In this document: piece by piece, positions 15,961-24,692 of the stretch
How the letters are laid out: each line of letters starts with the position of its first letter
Position numbering within the stretch: position 1 is the stretch's first letter
DNA from: Oceanobacter sp. 1_MG-2023
GTDB taxonomy: Bacteria > Pseudomonadota > Gammaproteobacteria > Pseudomonadales > Oceanobacteraceae
DNA length: 41,780 nt
NCBI RefSeq assembly: GCF_030689025.1
Contig: NZ_JAUYWA010000027.1
Location: forward strand, 1-41,780
Direction of reading: 5' to 3'
The notes under the pieces: generated by a model
Seen by the model: only the letters and a program-made list of their open reading frames with translations
Databases searched by the model: none
Told to the model about the DNA's origin: nothing
Translations under genes and position numbers: made by a program

Positions 15961-18357
15961 TTATTTTTTGCTGCTAGTCTGGTCGGCCATGCTGGAGATG
16001 GCTTTCAGCCGTTCAATGATGTCGCCATTCACTGTGCCAGCCGGAAATTCGCCATCGTCGTTGGCTTGACCAGCTTCCCGGCGGAGCAGGATTTCCACCG
16101 CCTGATCAACATGGGTGACACAGTGGATATGGAATTTGCCAGCGGCAGCGGCCTGTACCACGTCATCATTCAGAATCAGATTGCGGCGGTTGGAGGCCGG
16201 AATAATCACCCCTTGCTCGCCGGTGAGTCCTCGTGCGCAGCACAAGCGGAAGAAACCTTCGATTTTTTCATTCACGCCACCAATGGCCTGCACTTCGCCG
16301 TGCTGGTTGATCGAGCCGGTCATGGCAAAGCTGTGTTCAATCGGGCTATTGATCAGCGCCGAAATCAGGCACACCAGTTCAGCCAGAGAGGCGCTATCGC
16401 CATCGATATAGCCATAGGATTGCTCCATGGCAAGGTGGGCAGAGATCGCCAGTGGGAATTTCTGGGCATAACGATTGCCGAGGAAGCCGCTGAGGATCAT
16501 CACCCCTTTGGAGTGAATCGCCTGGCCGAGACTGACTTCCCGCTCGATATCCACCACGCCCTTGGAACCAGGGTAAACCGTGGCAGTGATACGGGCGGGG
16601 GAACCAAAGCTGGTATCTCCCAAAGACATTACGGTCAGGCCGTTGATTTTGCCAACAGCGCGACCACTGGTTTCCAGTAGTACGGTTCCATCTAACATCT
16701 GTTCAAACAGTTTGTCGTAGACCCGGCCGGTGCGCTGTTGCTTGGCTTGTAAGGCTCGGTCGATATGAATCGGGGTGATTTCCGGGTCTTGTGCCAGTTT
16801 GCGAATAAAGTCTGCTTCGGCCAGTAAGTCGAACTGTTCGCCAATATGGGCGCTGAGGGAGTCTTGCTGTTCCGCCAGACGGGCGCTGAAGCGCACCATG
16901 CGGGTGACAGCATCGCGGCTCATATGGGCATAGCCTTGTTCCTCGACCCGGCTTTTTAACAGCCGAGAGTAGGCGTACAGAGTGTCGTCGTTGAGCGGCA
17001 GGTCGTTGTCAAAATCGACCACAGCGCGAAACAGGCGATTAAAGTCTTCATCGTATTGCTGCAGCAGGTAGTACACCTGACGTGAGCCAATCAGCACCAG
17101 CTTGATCGATAGTGGAATGGTGGCGGGCAGCAGGCTGGTGGTGTTGAACAGCCCCATGTCTGAATATGGCGATTCCATTTTCAGCTGTTTGGATTGTATC
17201 GCCCGTTTCAGGGCATCCCATACCAGTGGTTCGGTCAGAACCTTGTCGGCATCCAGAATCAGATAACCGCCATTGGCCTTGTGCAGGGCACCCTGGCAAA
17301 TCCGCTGATAGTTGGTAACCAGGGCGCCCTGGTCGCTGGTGTATTCAATCCGGCCGAACAGGTTGCCGTAGCTGGGATGGGGTTCGTATACCACCGGTGC
17401 GCCGCTATCGGCGGAGTGGTGCGTCACCACATTGGGCAGCAGGGATTCTTCCAGCCGGTTACGTTTGACGTATTCCTCACGCAGCTCCAGCAGACGCTCA
17501 TCGACCAGTTCTTCCAGTACCAGCCGTGGCAGGTGCTCTTCCAGTTCGTTCAGGTGAGCCGAAACCCGGTCGTGATGGCCAAAGCGTTCACGGATCGGCA
17601 CCAGCAAAGGCTTGATGGCGTCGCTGATGGTTTGCTGGTTCAGAGCGCGCAGCAGGTCGCTGGTTTCGCGTTTCCATTGCGGCAGCTCGGACAGCTGGTC
17701 GCCAAGCATTTGCTCAAGGGTGGCGATGGTTTCGTGAAACTGTTCGCGTTCTTCTTCGTTCAGCTGGGCGAACTCGGATTCATCCAGCGCCTTGCCATCA
17801 CGAATAGGAGTAAAGCTGATGGCATTGGCATCGCGATACACCGCGACCCCTTGTTTGTGGGCGTCTTTTTCGACCAGCTCAATGGCCTTGTCGTATTTGC
17901 GATTGAACTGGTAGTCAATGGCAGCTTTTTTCTGCTGGTAGGACGGGTGTTCCAACACCGCCGGAAAGGTCGCCAGCAACTGGTCAATCAGTTGGCGTAC
18001 ATCATCGCGCAGTTGATTGGCTTCTGCAGGTTGCAGCTCAATAACCCCGGGTTCTCTGGGGTTGCTGAAATTATTGACGTAACACCAGACGGAAGGAGTG
18101 ATCTGGCGTTTGGCTTCGCTTTTGAGGTAGTCCCGGACATAGGACGAGCGGCCGGTGCCGGTATCTCCCATCACAAAAATATTGTAGCCGGGGCGTTGCA
18201 TGGCGACGCCAAACTGAATGGCGTTGACGGCGCGTTCCTGGCCCAGGACGCCATGGAAAGCGTCAAGCTCTTCCGTGGAGATAAAATCCAGCAGATCAGT
18301 GTTTACTGCCTGGGTCAGTTGGTCGGGGGATAAGCGGGTAATTTGGGTATCGGACAT
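15961..18357 (-). CDS. Lon-family ATP-dependent protease (YcbZ/LonH-like)
   Basis: A 798-residue AAA+ protein with a C-terminal Lon-type serine protease domain. The N-terminal part has an atypical Walker A, GDTGTGRSS near residue 70, and a YLILDADK Walker B-like strand in the middle. The protease dyad is clear: Ser655 in GDSASLAE and Lys698 in GGVNEKIEG, 43 residues apart exactly as in Lon. The GSINQHGEVQAIGG strand before the Lys is conserved. Overall it matches the YcbZ group of Lon-related ATPases, whose targets are little known. ATG 18357 is chosen over an upstream TTG at 18375. Single minus-strand gene. Confidence 0.88.
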   Translation of the reverse strand: MSDTQITRLSPDQLTQAVNTDLLDFISTEELDAFHGVLGQERAVNAIQFGVAMQRPGYNIFVMGDTGTGRSSYVRDYLKSEAKRQITPSVWCYVNNFSNPREPGVIELQPAEANQLRDDVRQLIDQLLATFPAVLEHPSYQQKKAAIDYQFNRKYDKAIELVEKDAHKQGVAVYRDANAISFTPIRDGKALDESEFAQLNEEEREQFHETIATLEQMLGDQLSELPQWKRETSDLLRALNQQTISDAIKPLLVPIRERFGHHDRVSAHLNELEEHLPRLVLEELVDERLLELREEYVKRNRLEESLLPNVVTHHSADSGAPVVYEPHPSYGNLFGRIEYTSDQGALVTNYQRICQGALHKANGGYLILDADKVLTEPLVWDALKRAIQSKQLKMESPYSDMGLFNTTSLLPATIPLSIKLVLIGSRQVYYLLQQYDEDFNRLFRAVVDFDNDLPLNDDTLYAYSRLLKSRVEEQGYAHMSRDAVTRMVRFSARLAEQQDSLSAHIGEQFDLLAEADFIRKLAQDPEITPIHIDRALQAKQQRTGRVYDKLFEQMLDGTVLLETSGRAVGKINGLTVMSLGDTSFGSPARITATVYPGSKGVVDIEREVSLGQAIHSKGVMILSGFLGNRYAQKFPLAISAHLAMEQSYGYIDGDSASLAELVCLISALINSPIEHSFAMTGSINQHGEVQAIGGVNEKIEGFFRLCCARGLTGEQGVIIPASNRRNLILNDDVVQAAAAGKFHIHCVTHVDQAVEILLRREAGQANDDGEFPAGTVNGDIIERLKAISSMADQTSSKK

Positions 18358-18467
18358 CGGTAACGTGTTCAGCAAAGAAAGCAGTCAACAGTATTGAGAT
18401 GCGTCGCCCTTGGCAAGGTCTGTCATTACAATGATAGACGGGAAAGGGGTAATCGTTCGCTATGACG

Positions 18468-18497
18468 TTGCAATTCGCGGCCAAGACGGCATAATGC
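18468..18497 (+). promoter_or_regulatory. sigma-70 promoter of the RHH gene
   Basis: TTGCAA (18468-18473), an 18-base spacer and TAATGC (18492-18497) precede the RHH start by about 25 bases. The -10 region lies in a short CGGCA-TAA-TGCCG hairpin. No CTGT-N8-ACAG LexA box is visible here despite the common family name. Confidence 0.45.
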
Positions 18498-18521
18498 CGC
18501 CGTTTTTCTGTCGGATCTGTT

Positions 18522-18791
18522 ATGTCCATTCAACCCGAAGATCGCACAACGATTGATATGTTTTCGACTCCCCGTCGTGGGCGGCCGAAAAGTAACCCGT
18601 ATGATCGCACGGCACAGAGTCGCTTTAACAAGCGCTTCCAGCGTCAGCGTGATAAAGAACGTGGGTTGCAGCGGTTGGAAGTGAAGGTGGATGCGGATGT
18701 GATTGATTGTCTGGATTTGGCCTGCGATGATTTGGGCCTAAGCCGGGCGGATATTATCAATCTGGCATTAAAACAGTGGTTGCATCTCTGA
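18522..18791 (+). CDS. ribbon-helix-helix protein of the 'LexA-regulated' family
   Basis: An 89-residue small basic protein. DRTTIDMFSTPRRGRPKSNP followed by a Lys/Arg-rich linker and a C-terminal RLEVKVDADVIDCLDLACDD then LGLSRADIINLALKQWL is the pattern of a short family named LexA-regulated protein in Pseudomonas and relatives. The C-terminal half looks like a ribbon-helix-helix DNA-binding fold (beta strand plus two helices); the GRPK motif resembles an AT-hook. Its role is unknown. It stands alone between the protease gene and ffs. Confidence 0.75.
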   Translation: MSIQPEDRTTIDMFSTPRRGRPKSNPYDRTAQSRFNKRFQRQRDKERGLQRLEVKVDADVIDCLDLACDDLGLSRADIINLALKQWLHL

Positions 18792-18862
18792 ATAACAGAG
18801 TGTGTCGGATGTTCGAACACAGCCGGCTGTTATCCGGGTTAGCATGAATTTGCTTTAACTCC

Positions 18863-18891
18863 TTGAAATATCGAAAAGTTATCTGTACGAT
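18863..18891 (+). promoter_or_regulatory. promoter of the 4.5S RNA gene
   Basis: TTGAAA (18863-18868), a 17-base spacer and TACGAT (18886-18891) form a good sigma-70 promoter. Transcription would start near 18898, about 25 bases before the mature 4.5S RNA, leaving a leader to be removed by RNase P as in E. coli. Confidence 0.65.
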
Positions 18892-18923
18892 TTGTCCTCC
18901 TGTCGAAAGTCAGGTCGTTATGG

Positions 18924-19033
18924 TGGCTCCTGTTGGTCCCCTCGCAACGATAAGCTACGAACCCCGCCAGGCCCGGAAGGGAGCAACGGTAGTAGTCGAC
19001 TCGTGTGCCGGGGTGTGGCTGGCAGGAGTCATC
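18924..19033 (+). ncRNA. ffs: 4.5S RNA of the signal recognition particle
   Basis: This RNA binds Ffh and the FtsY receptor to target nascent membrane proteins. The conserved apical domain is plain: GGCCCGGAAGGGAGCA contains the GGAAG tetraloop-capped helix and the AGCA side of the symmetric/asymmetric internal loops; GTGTGCCGGGGTGTGGCTGG is the matching 3' side. The ends GGCTCCTG and GCAGGAGTC pair to close the hairpin. Ends are approximate by a few bases. It lies just upstream of dnaX, as in pseudomonads. Confidence 0.92.
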
Positions 19034-19105
19034 TCCAATAACACTGACATCCTGCCCGCCAATCGTTATCATGCGACTTCCTTGTTTTAGCAGAGTCCGC
19101 TTTTC

Positions 19106-21223
19106 ATGAGTTATCAGGTACTTGCACGTAAGTGGCGACCGCGATTTTTTGACGAAATGGTCGGCCAGGAGCACGTACTCAAAGCGCTGATCAACGCCTT
19201 GAATGAGCAGCGACTACACCACGCCTATCTGTTTACCGGTACCCGGGGTGTGGGCAAAACCACCATCGCCCGTATTCTGGCCAAATGCCTTAACTGTGAA
19301 GAGGGCATCAGCGCCCGACCTTGTGGCGTGTGTTCCTCTTGTCGTGAAATTGCAGAAGGTCGCTTTGTTGACCTGATCGAAGTGGATGCGGCCTCCCGTA
19401 CCAAGGTTGAGGACACCCGCGAACTGCTCGATAACGTGCAATATGCACCGACCCGTGGACGCTTCAAGGTCTATCTGATCGACGAAGTGCACATGCTGTC
19501 GACCCACAGTTTTAACGCGCTGTTAAAAACGCTGGAAGAACCTCCGGCTCACGTCAAATTCCTGCTTGCCACCACCGATCCCCAAAAACTGCCCGTCACC
19601 GTGCTGTCCCGTTGCTTGCAGTTCAGCCTGAAAAACATGACGCCAGAAAGCATCGTTGGTTATCTCGAAACCGTGTTGCAGGCAGAAAACATCCGTTATG
19701 AACCACCGGCACTCTGGCAATTGGGGCGAGCCGCCCAGGGCAGCATGCGTGATGCTCTCAGTCTGACCGATCAGGCCATTGCCTTTGGTGAAGGTACGGT
19801 ACTGGAAACCCAGGTGACCAGCATGCTGGGCACCATGGATCGTGGCCGGCTGTTCAAAATGGCGGAAGTCATGGCCAAGGCCAACGCTCGTGATGTATTG
19901 GCCGAAGTGGCAGAAATGGCGGAGCACGGCCCGGATTATGATGAGGTCGTGCAAGGCTTGCTGACCATCTGGCACAGGGCGGCACTGGCTCAGGTGGTTC
20001 CGGATGCCATCGAAAATTCCCAAGGGGATCGAGATGCCATTCTGGCGCTGGCACTGGCCATGAACGGCGAAGATTTACAGCTTTATTATCAGGTTGCGCT
20101 CAGTGGCCGCAAGGATCTGACTCTGGCTCCAGACCCGCGTCAGGGATTTGAGATGCTGTTGCTGCGCATGCTGGCGTTTCGTCCGCTGCCGGAGCAGTTA
20201 CCGGAGGCATTGGCCAATCTGGATCTGGGTTCGGCGCTGTCCAGTCCTTCGGCGCTGGTCAGCCCTGCACAACCAGCCCTGATTGAGGCGCAAAAAAAAA
20301 AGCCACTGACGGAGCCGTCTGACCTCGGGCAGTCAGAACCAAAACCAGTACAATCCGAACCCGTACAACCTGAACCAGTACAATCTGAGCCGACACACGC
20401 GGCACCTGTTGTTGACGATACGCAAGCTACGCCGTTTGCGGCCGATGAGCCTCTGGCTGAACCAGGCGCTGAGCCGGTGCCCGTAACCGTGGCTCCGCCC
20501 GTCGTCAGTCCGGCTGAGCCTGAGCAGGAATCCCCTCCCTGGTCAGAAGAGGAGGCCGCGGAACCGTTGCCGTCCGCCGCACCGCCTGCCGTACCGCCTT
20601 CCGCAACCCTGATGCCAGAGCCGGTAAAACCCGCACCAGCCCAGTCTGCACCGACGGAAGCAATATCCGCTACCAAGCCGCACACGTCGGCTGCCGGAGG
20701 TAATCTCAGTCGTTTGATGGATGCGCCTGCTGATCACAGTATGACGTTTGAACCTGCTCCAGCGGCACCAACCGCTACCAAAGCCGCTGTGACCAAAACC
20801 GTGCCGCGCGAGATCGCCAATCCGGCCGATTTACCGCCGCTGACCCCCGCTAGCTGGTGGATGTGGCTGGAGCACTTGCCTCTGGCCGGGTTACCCTTGT
20901 CGATTGCCCGTAACAGTGCACTGGTCGAAATCCGCGACGGCTATTATTGCTTTGATGTTGATCCGCAGCAGGGGGCACTGTTTAATCCGGGTCAACAACA
21001 ACGGATCGAACAGGCGCTGCAAACGCTGGTTCCCGATGCCCGTATCGAAATGGTCTTGCGCAGCCCGGCAGGAGAGACGCCAGAGCAACGGCGCCAACGG
21101 CTGGCTGCAGAAGCAGGCTTTATTGCCTTGCAGTCCATCGAGACGGATGAACAGGTCCGCCATATACTGACAACCTTTAATGCCACAGTGGTCGACGGCA
21201 CCATCCGACCACTGGATGACTAA
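19106..21223 (+). CDS. dnaX: DNA polymerase III subunits tau and gamma
   Basis: The clamp-loader ATPase of 705 residues (tau form). Walker A GTRGVGKT (45-52), the zinc site C64/C73/C76/C79, Walker [11 protein letters not shown], sensor [11 protein letters not shown] and the SRC motif are all present. Domains I-III end near residue 370. A long Pro/Glu/Ala-rich linker with PVQ(S/P)EP repeats follows, then a C-terminal domain V (from about [15 protein letters not shown]) that contacts the polymerase alpha subunit. At codons 396-399 lies a ten-A run in frame A AAA AAG; a -1 shift there leads to TGA at 20320-20322 and a gamma-like product of 405 residues. ybaB and recR follow in the usual order. 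Confidence 0.96.
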   Translation: MSYQVLARKWRPRFFDEMVGQEHVLKALINALNEQRLHHAYLFTGTRGVGKTTIARILAKCLNCEEGISARPCGVCSSCREIAEGRFVDLIEVDAASRTKVEDTRELLDNVQYAPTRGRFKVYLIDEVHMLSTHSFNALLKTLEEPPAHVKFLLATTDPQKLPVTVLSRCLQFSLKNMTPESIVGYLETVLQAENIRYEPPALWQLGRAAQGSMRDALSLTDQAIAFGEGTVLETQVTSMLGTMDRGRLFKMAEVMAKANARDVLAEVAEMAEHGPDYDEVVQGLLTIWHRAALAQVVPDAIENSQGDRDAILALALAMNGEDLQLYYQVALSGRKDLTLAPDPRQGFEMLLLRMLAFRPLPEQLPEALANLDLGSALSSPSALVSPAQPALIEAQKKKPLTEPSDLGQSEPKPVQSEPVQPEPVQSEPTHAAPVVDDTQATPFAADEPLAEPGAEPVPVTVAPPVVSPAEPEQESPPWSEEEAAEPLPSAAPPAVPPSATLMPEPVKPAPAQSAPTEAISATKPHTSAAGGNLSRLMDAPADHSMTFEPAPAAPTATKAAVTKTVPREIANPADLPPLTPASWWMWLEHLPLAGLPLSIARNSALVEIRDGYYCFDVDPQQGALFNPGQQQRIEQALQTLVPDARIEMVLRSPAGETPEQRRQRLAAEAGFIALQSIETDEQVRHILTTFNATVVDGTIRPLDD
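20292..20322 (+). promoter_or_regulatory. dnaX programmed frameshift/slippage site
   Basis: Ten A (20292-20301) and a G place the heptamer A AAA AAG in the zero frame exactly as in E. coli dnaX. A -1 slip reads six codons and stops at TGA (20320). GAGG lies five to eight bases upstream as a possible stimulatory Shine-Dalgarno, and CTGAC at 20306 can pair with GTCAG near 20329 to form a downstream stem. Slippage by RNA polymerase on the A10 tract, as in Thermus dnaX, is an alternative mechanism. Confidence 0.75.
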
Positions 21224-21269
21224 TACAACCCTGACGGGCAGGAATGGCCCGTTATTTAAGGAGACCGAT

Positions 21270-21596
21270 ATGATGAAAGGTGGCATGGGCAACTTGATGA
21301 AACAAGCCCAGAAAATGCAGGAAGACATGCAAAAAATGCAGGCCAAGCTGGCAGAAGCCGAAGTGACCGGTGAATCCGGCGCTGGCCTGGTCAGCGTGAT
21401 CATGAACGGCCGTCACGACGTCAAGTGCGTCACAATCGACGACTCTCTGATGACAGAAGACAAAGACATGCTGGAAGATTTGCTGGCTGCCGCAGTGAAC
21501 GACGCAGTCCGTAAAATCGAGACCAACAGCCAGGAGCAGATGTCGAAAATGACGGCTGGTATGGGGTTGCCACCTGGTATGAAAATGCCGTTCTGA
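21270..21596 (+). CDS. ybaB: YbaB/EbfC nucleoid-associated protein
   Basis: A 108-residue dimeric DNA-binding protein that covers the nucleoid without strong sequence specificity. The N-terminal helix [20 protein letters not shown] and the central strands [19 protein letters not shown] are typical, and the Gly/Met-rich tail [12 protein letters not shown] ends the family. The ATG (21270; a second ATG follows directly) has AAGGAG seven bases upstream. It sits between dnaX and recR, its stop overlapping the recR start as TGATG. Confidence 0.94.
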   Translation: MMKGGMGNLMKQAQKMQEDMQKMQAKLAEAEVTGESGAGLVSVIMNGRHDVKCVTIDDSLMTEDKDMLEDLLAAAVNDAVRKIETNSQEQMSKMTAGMGLPPGMKMPF

Positions 21597-22144
21597 TGGC
21601 CACTCGCGGTGCGACCCCGGCACCTCTGCTGGCGCTGGCGCAGTGTCTCGATCAATTGCCGGGTATCGGGCCGAAGGCGGCCGCGCGTATGGCGCGCAAG
21701 CTGGTATTGCAGCCAGCGCTGGCTGCCGATCTTGAAGCGGCGCTGGCGACGGTACAACAACAAGTGGCACTCTGTCCGGTGTGCCGCTGTTATAGTGTGA
21801 ATAGCGTATGCCGCCAATGTGATGGGGTGGTCGAAGCCGGTACTGATTTATGGGTGCTGGCTCAACCCGAACAGTTGGCCGACATCGATACCGCGGCACA
21901 AGGGTTTGTGTTGCATGGCCTGCTGTCACCGGTTGAGGGTATTGGCCCGGAGCAACTGGGGTTGGGATCACTGTATCAGCGTTTGTGTGACCCGCAGCAA
22001 CAACCGTCACGACTGATCATCTGTCTGGATGAGTCAGTCGAAGGACGTACCACCGGATTCTACGTGCAAACACTGGCCCAGCGGGCCGGTGTGCCCTTTT
22101 TGCAGTGGTCGGAGACGGATTCCGACAGCACTGCCACCGATTAG
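21596..22144 (+). CDS. recR: RecR recombination mediator, divergent and short at the C-terminus
   Basis: RecR acts with RecF and RecO to load RecA at single-strand gaps. Present are the helix-hairpin-helix LPGIGPKAAARMA (21-33), the zinc finger CPVC...CRQC (C60, C63, C72, C75), and the HGLLSPVEGIGPEQLGLGSL Toprim segment. Two features depart from the family. The usual VVE-P-D strand with the first Toprim Glu reads LWVLAQPEQ. The protein also stops at 182 residues with a Ser/Thr/Asp tail, lacking the final HGVPVGGELE..D..TL..A..GR block of about 25 residues. No frame after the stop restores it. Position and overlap with ybaB confirm identity; activity is uncertain. Confidence 0.85.
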   Translation: MATRGATPAPLLALAQCLDQLPGIGPKAAARMARKLVLQPALAADLEAALATVQQQVALCPVCRCYSVNSVCRQCDGVVEAGTDLWVLAQPEQLADIDTAAQGFVLHGLLSPVEGIGPEQLGLGSLYQRLCDPQQQPSRLIICLDESVEGRTTGFYVQTLAQRAGVPFLQWSETDSDSTATD

Positions 22145-22192
22145 TGTTCAGTCTTGCCGCCCTGCGCCAGCGCTGAACCAAGGAGAGATGTG

Positions 22193-23338
22193 TTGACTAG
22201 CCCTCAAGTGCCTGAACCTGTCTGGCTCACTACCAACCTGCAACTGGCACAAGCCTGTCAGGATTGGATGAATGAAGGCTTCCTGGCACTCGATACCGAA
22301 TTTATCCGCACCTCGACATTTTACCCTAAAGCCGGGTTGTTGCAGGTAGCCGACAGCCAGCAGTGCTATCTGATTGATCCGCTCAGTGTGACCGAATGGC
22401 AGCCACTGGCCGAGGTATTTCAGGCTGACACCGTGACCAAGGTTTTTCATGCCTGTGCCGAAGACCTCGAAGTGTGTCGCCAGCTGACTGGAGTCTTGCC
22501 CAGTCCGCTGGCTGACAGTCAACTGGCTGCTTCAATGGCTGGTTTGGGTGGCTCGATGGGGTTTCAGCGGTTGATTTCGGCCTTGCTGGATATTGATATC
22601 GATAAAGAAGAAACCCGTTCAAACTGGCTGGCGCGTCCGCTCAGTCCGGACCAGATTCGCTATGCCGTTGCCGATGTCTACTTTTTGCGGCAAATCTATC
22701 CGCTGCTGGTGGAAAAGTTGACCAGGCTGGATCGTATGGGCTGGCTGGAAGAAGACTGTCAGCGCATCATTGATGACCAGAGCCAGCAAGATATTCCGAA
22801 AGACTATTATCGACGGGTCAAGCTGGCCTGGAAACTGCGCCCGCAAGAGCAGCATATCTTGCAGGAACTGGTTGGCTGGCGTGAGTTGCAGGCGCGGGAG
22901 CGTGACGTACCCCGTAACAAGGTGGTTGATGATAACAGCCTTTGGAATATTGCCCGTTTCAAGCCAAACAATCGCGACCAGCTGGCGCGTGCCGGTTTGC
23001 GCCCTGAAATGATCCGCAACGACAGTCAGACACTGCTGGCCATTGTCAGTCAGGCGCTGGAAGATGATGCCGCGCTCTGGCCGGTGGCGCTGGACCGACC
23101 ACTGACTCCGGAAGCCGGGCAGTGGCTGAAAAACACCAGAGAGGTGGTTGCCAAACGCGCCGCCGAACTGGAGATTCCACCGGAAATACTGACCCGGAAA
23201 AAAGCTCTGGATGCCTTGATCCGTTCGGGCTGGGGCAATGGCCAGTACGTATTACCTGATGTACTGCAGGGCTGGCGTAAAGCCGAGATTGGTGACACCT
23301 TGCTGGATATGATGACCCGGGCGGACAACCGCCACTGA
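22193..23338 (+). CDS. rnd: ribonuclease D
   Basis: A DEDDy-type 3'-5' exoribonuclease that trims tRNA and other stable RNA precursors. Motif I is FLALDTEFIRTSTFYP, motif II HACAEDLEV, and motif III YAVADVYFL with the Tyr and Asp of the DEDDy site. Two HRDC domains follow (WRELQARERDVPRNKVVDD near residue 230). AAGGAGAG at 22180-22187 points to the TTG at 22193 (spacing 7) or the GTG at 22190; there is no usable ATG. The recR stop is 48 bases upstream. Confidence 0.93.
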   Translation: MTSPQVPEPVWLTTNLQLAQACQDWMNEGFLALDTEFIRTSTFYPKAGLLQVADSQQCYLIDPLSVTEWQPLAEVFQADTVTKVFHACAEDLEVCRQLTGVLPSPLADSQLAASMAGLGGSMGFQRLISALLDIDIDKEETRSNWLARPLSPDQIRYAVADVYFLRQIYPLLVEKLTRLDRMGWLEEDCQRIIDDQSQQDIPKDYYRRVKLAWKLRPQEQHILQELVGWRELQARERDVPRNKVVDDNSLWNIARFKPNNRDQLARAGLRPEMIRNDSQTLLAIVSQALEDDAALWPVALDRPLTPEAGQWLKNTREVVAKRAAELEIPPEILTRKKALDALIRSGWGNGQYVLPDVLQGWRKAEIGDTLLDMMTRADNRH

Positions 23339-23372
23339 GCCAACCTGGCTCGACCTACTGCAGGAAGAGAAC

Positions 23373-23657
23373 ATGAGTAAAGTACTTTGCGATGTCTTTA
23401 AAAGCCGTAAAAAAGATGAGACCTATCTATACGTCTCACGCAAGGATGGATTAAAAAAAGTACCAGAGGCTTTGCTGGAACAGTTCGGCAAGCCAGAACT
23501 GGCGATGACCATGATCATCACGCCAGACAAAAAACTGGCGCGCTTCTCCGGTGAACGTATCCTGGAACAAATTGACAGCCAGGGGTTTTTTCTGCAAATG
23601 CCACCGCCGAAAGAAAGCGCCAAGCTTGACCTGTTTTGCAAATTGGATAACGAATGA
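23373..23657 (+). CDS. ycgL: YcgL-domain protein
   Basis: A 94-residue protein of the YcgL family, small soluble proteins of unknown function in gammaproteobacteria. CDVFKSRKKDETYLYVSRKD at the start and VPEALLEQFGKPELAMTMII are distinctive. AGGAAGAGAAC precedes the ATG. It lies between rnd and ycgN, an arrangement seen in pseudomonads and other gammaproteobacteria; its TGA overlaps the ycgN ATG as ATGA, implying coupled synthesis. Confidence 0.9.
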   Translation: MSKVLCDVFKSRKKDETYLYVSRKDGLKKVPEALLEQFGKPELAMTMIITPDKKLARFSGERILEQIDSQGFFLQMPPPKESAKLDLFCKLDNE

Positions 23658-24094
23658 GTCAGACGGCTTTCTGGCAGCACAAGCGCCTGGATGAAATGAG
23701 CAAGCCAGAGTGGGAATCACTCTGTGATGGTTGCGCGCGCTGTTGCCTGCACAAACTGGAAGATGAAGATAGCGGTGATGTTTATTATACCGATATCCAT
23801 TGTCGCTATATGGACACCAGCGATTGCCGTTGCAGTGTTTATCAGCAACGGCAAGAAAAAGTACCCACCTGTGTCTGGCTGACGCCAGAACAGGCAAGTC
23901 AGTTTTTCTGGCTGCCGGAAACCTGCGCCTATCGCCTGTTAGCGGAAGGTAAACCACTGTTTGACTGGCATCCGCTGATCAGTGGTGATCCAGCTTCAGT
24001 GCATACGGCAGGGATTTCTCTGGCAGGGAAGGGGGTATCTGATGATCAGGTGCCAGAAGAGGATTGGGAAGACCACATAATCTGGAAAGCATGA
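23654..24094 (+). CDS. ycgN: YcgN-family cysteine-cluster protein
   Basis: A 146-residue protein of the UPF0260/CxxCxxCC zinc- or iron-sulfur-cluster type. The cluster CDGCARCC (residues 24-31) is followed by DIHCRYMDTSDCRCSVYQQR and a VPTCVWLTPEQ segment with further Cys, together giving a plausible metal site. Function is unknown. It overlaps ycgL by 4 bases and is followed after 3 bases by a membrane-protein gene, so the three form one transcription unit with rnd. Confidence 0.9.
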   Translation: MSQTAFWQHKRLDEMSKPEWESLCDGCARCCLHKLEDEDSGDVYYTDIHCRYMDTSDCRCSVYQQRQEKVPTCVWLTPEQASQFFWLPETCAYRLLAEGKPLFDWHPLISGDPASVHTAGISLAGKGVSDDQVPEEDWEDHIIWKA

Positions 24095-24097
24095 CGC

Positions 24098-24502
24098 ATG
24101 GATAACCTTTATGACCCGATGACCGGTTGGGCGCTGTACCTTGGTTTTGCCTTATTGGGCTGTTGGTGCTGGCGGATGATGTTCTACTGGATGTCATCGG
24201 CCAGTGTCCTGCGCGACCTGTTGGTGGTGCTGGGGCCGGTGCTGGTGTTGTCGCCCGCCAAAATCAGCCCGGACTCTGACTATTTTGCGCCGGCGTTTAT
24301 GGTGGCTGGGTTTTCGGCCTTCAGTAATGAAACCGAGATTACGGACAATGCCCTGATCTGGTGGCTGGTCGGGTTATTGGTCGGCATTCTGTATGTGCTG
24401 GTGCGCTGGATTATCCGTTTGCGGCATCCAGCGGCCAAGCCTGCTGCCAAGTCCGGAGTAAAATCCGGGGCTACATCGGCTACTTCGAAAAATGCCCGCT
24501 GA
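24098..24502 (+). CDS. small integral membrane protein of unknown function
   Basis: A 134-residue protein with about three membrane helices: GWALYLGFALLGCWCWRMMF, LRDLLVVLGPVLVLSP and LIWWLVGLLVGILYVLV. A basic, Ala/Lys/Ser-rich cytoplasmic tail follows (AAKPAAKSGVKSG), with simple-sequence character. It begins 3 bases after ycgN and belongs to that operon. The position after ycgN is seen in related genomes, but I know no function. Confidence 0.7.
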   Translation: MDNLYDPMTGWALYLGFALLGCWCWRMMFYWMSSASVLRDLLVVLGPVLVLSPAKISPDSDYFAPAFMVAGFSAFSNETEITDNALIWWLVGLLVGILYVLVRWIIRLRHPAAKPAAKSGVKSGATSATSKNAR

Positions 24503-24519
24503 GAGCCGGTAGTTTAGTT

Positions 24520-24548
24520 GGTTGAAGACTGGTTGAAGACTGGTTGAG
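24520..24548 (+). repeat. 11-bp tandem repeat after the membrane-protein gene
   Basis: GGTTGAAGACT occurs twice in tandem (24520-24530, 24531-24541) and is followed by a partial third copy GGTTGAG. It lies 18 bases after the stop, between convergent genes; likely a slippage product. Confidence 0.85.
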
Positions 24549-24692
24549 TGTTTGTCAGGTTGGCATTTGCTGGCCGTCAACGGCAACGGAACGGAATGCA
24601 GAAAGGTATGTGACGGCTGTCGTTACCTCATGATCATTACACCATGAGCGGTGGCGACAGCAGTGCTGACCGGCTAACCGGGTCCCGCTGTA

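Noticed and set aside
17194..18333. A 379-codon plus-strand frame opposite the Lon-family gene
   Set aside because: The opposite strand codes for an intact protease with the Ser-Lys dyad; the long antisense frame reflects codon bias. No ribosome-binding site or family is seen.
18400..18521. A LexA box was looked for upstream of the 'LexA-regulated' RHH gene
   Set aside because: No CTGT-N8-ACAG site is present; CTGT at 18420 lacks the partner half.
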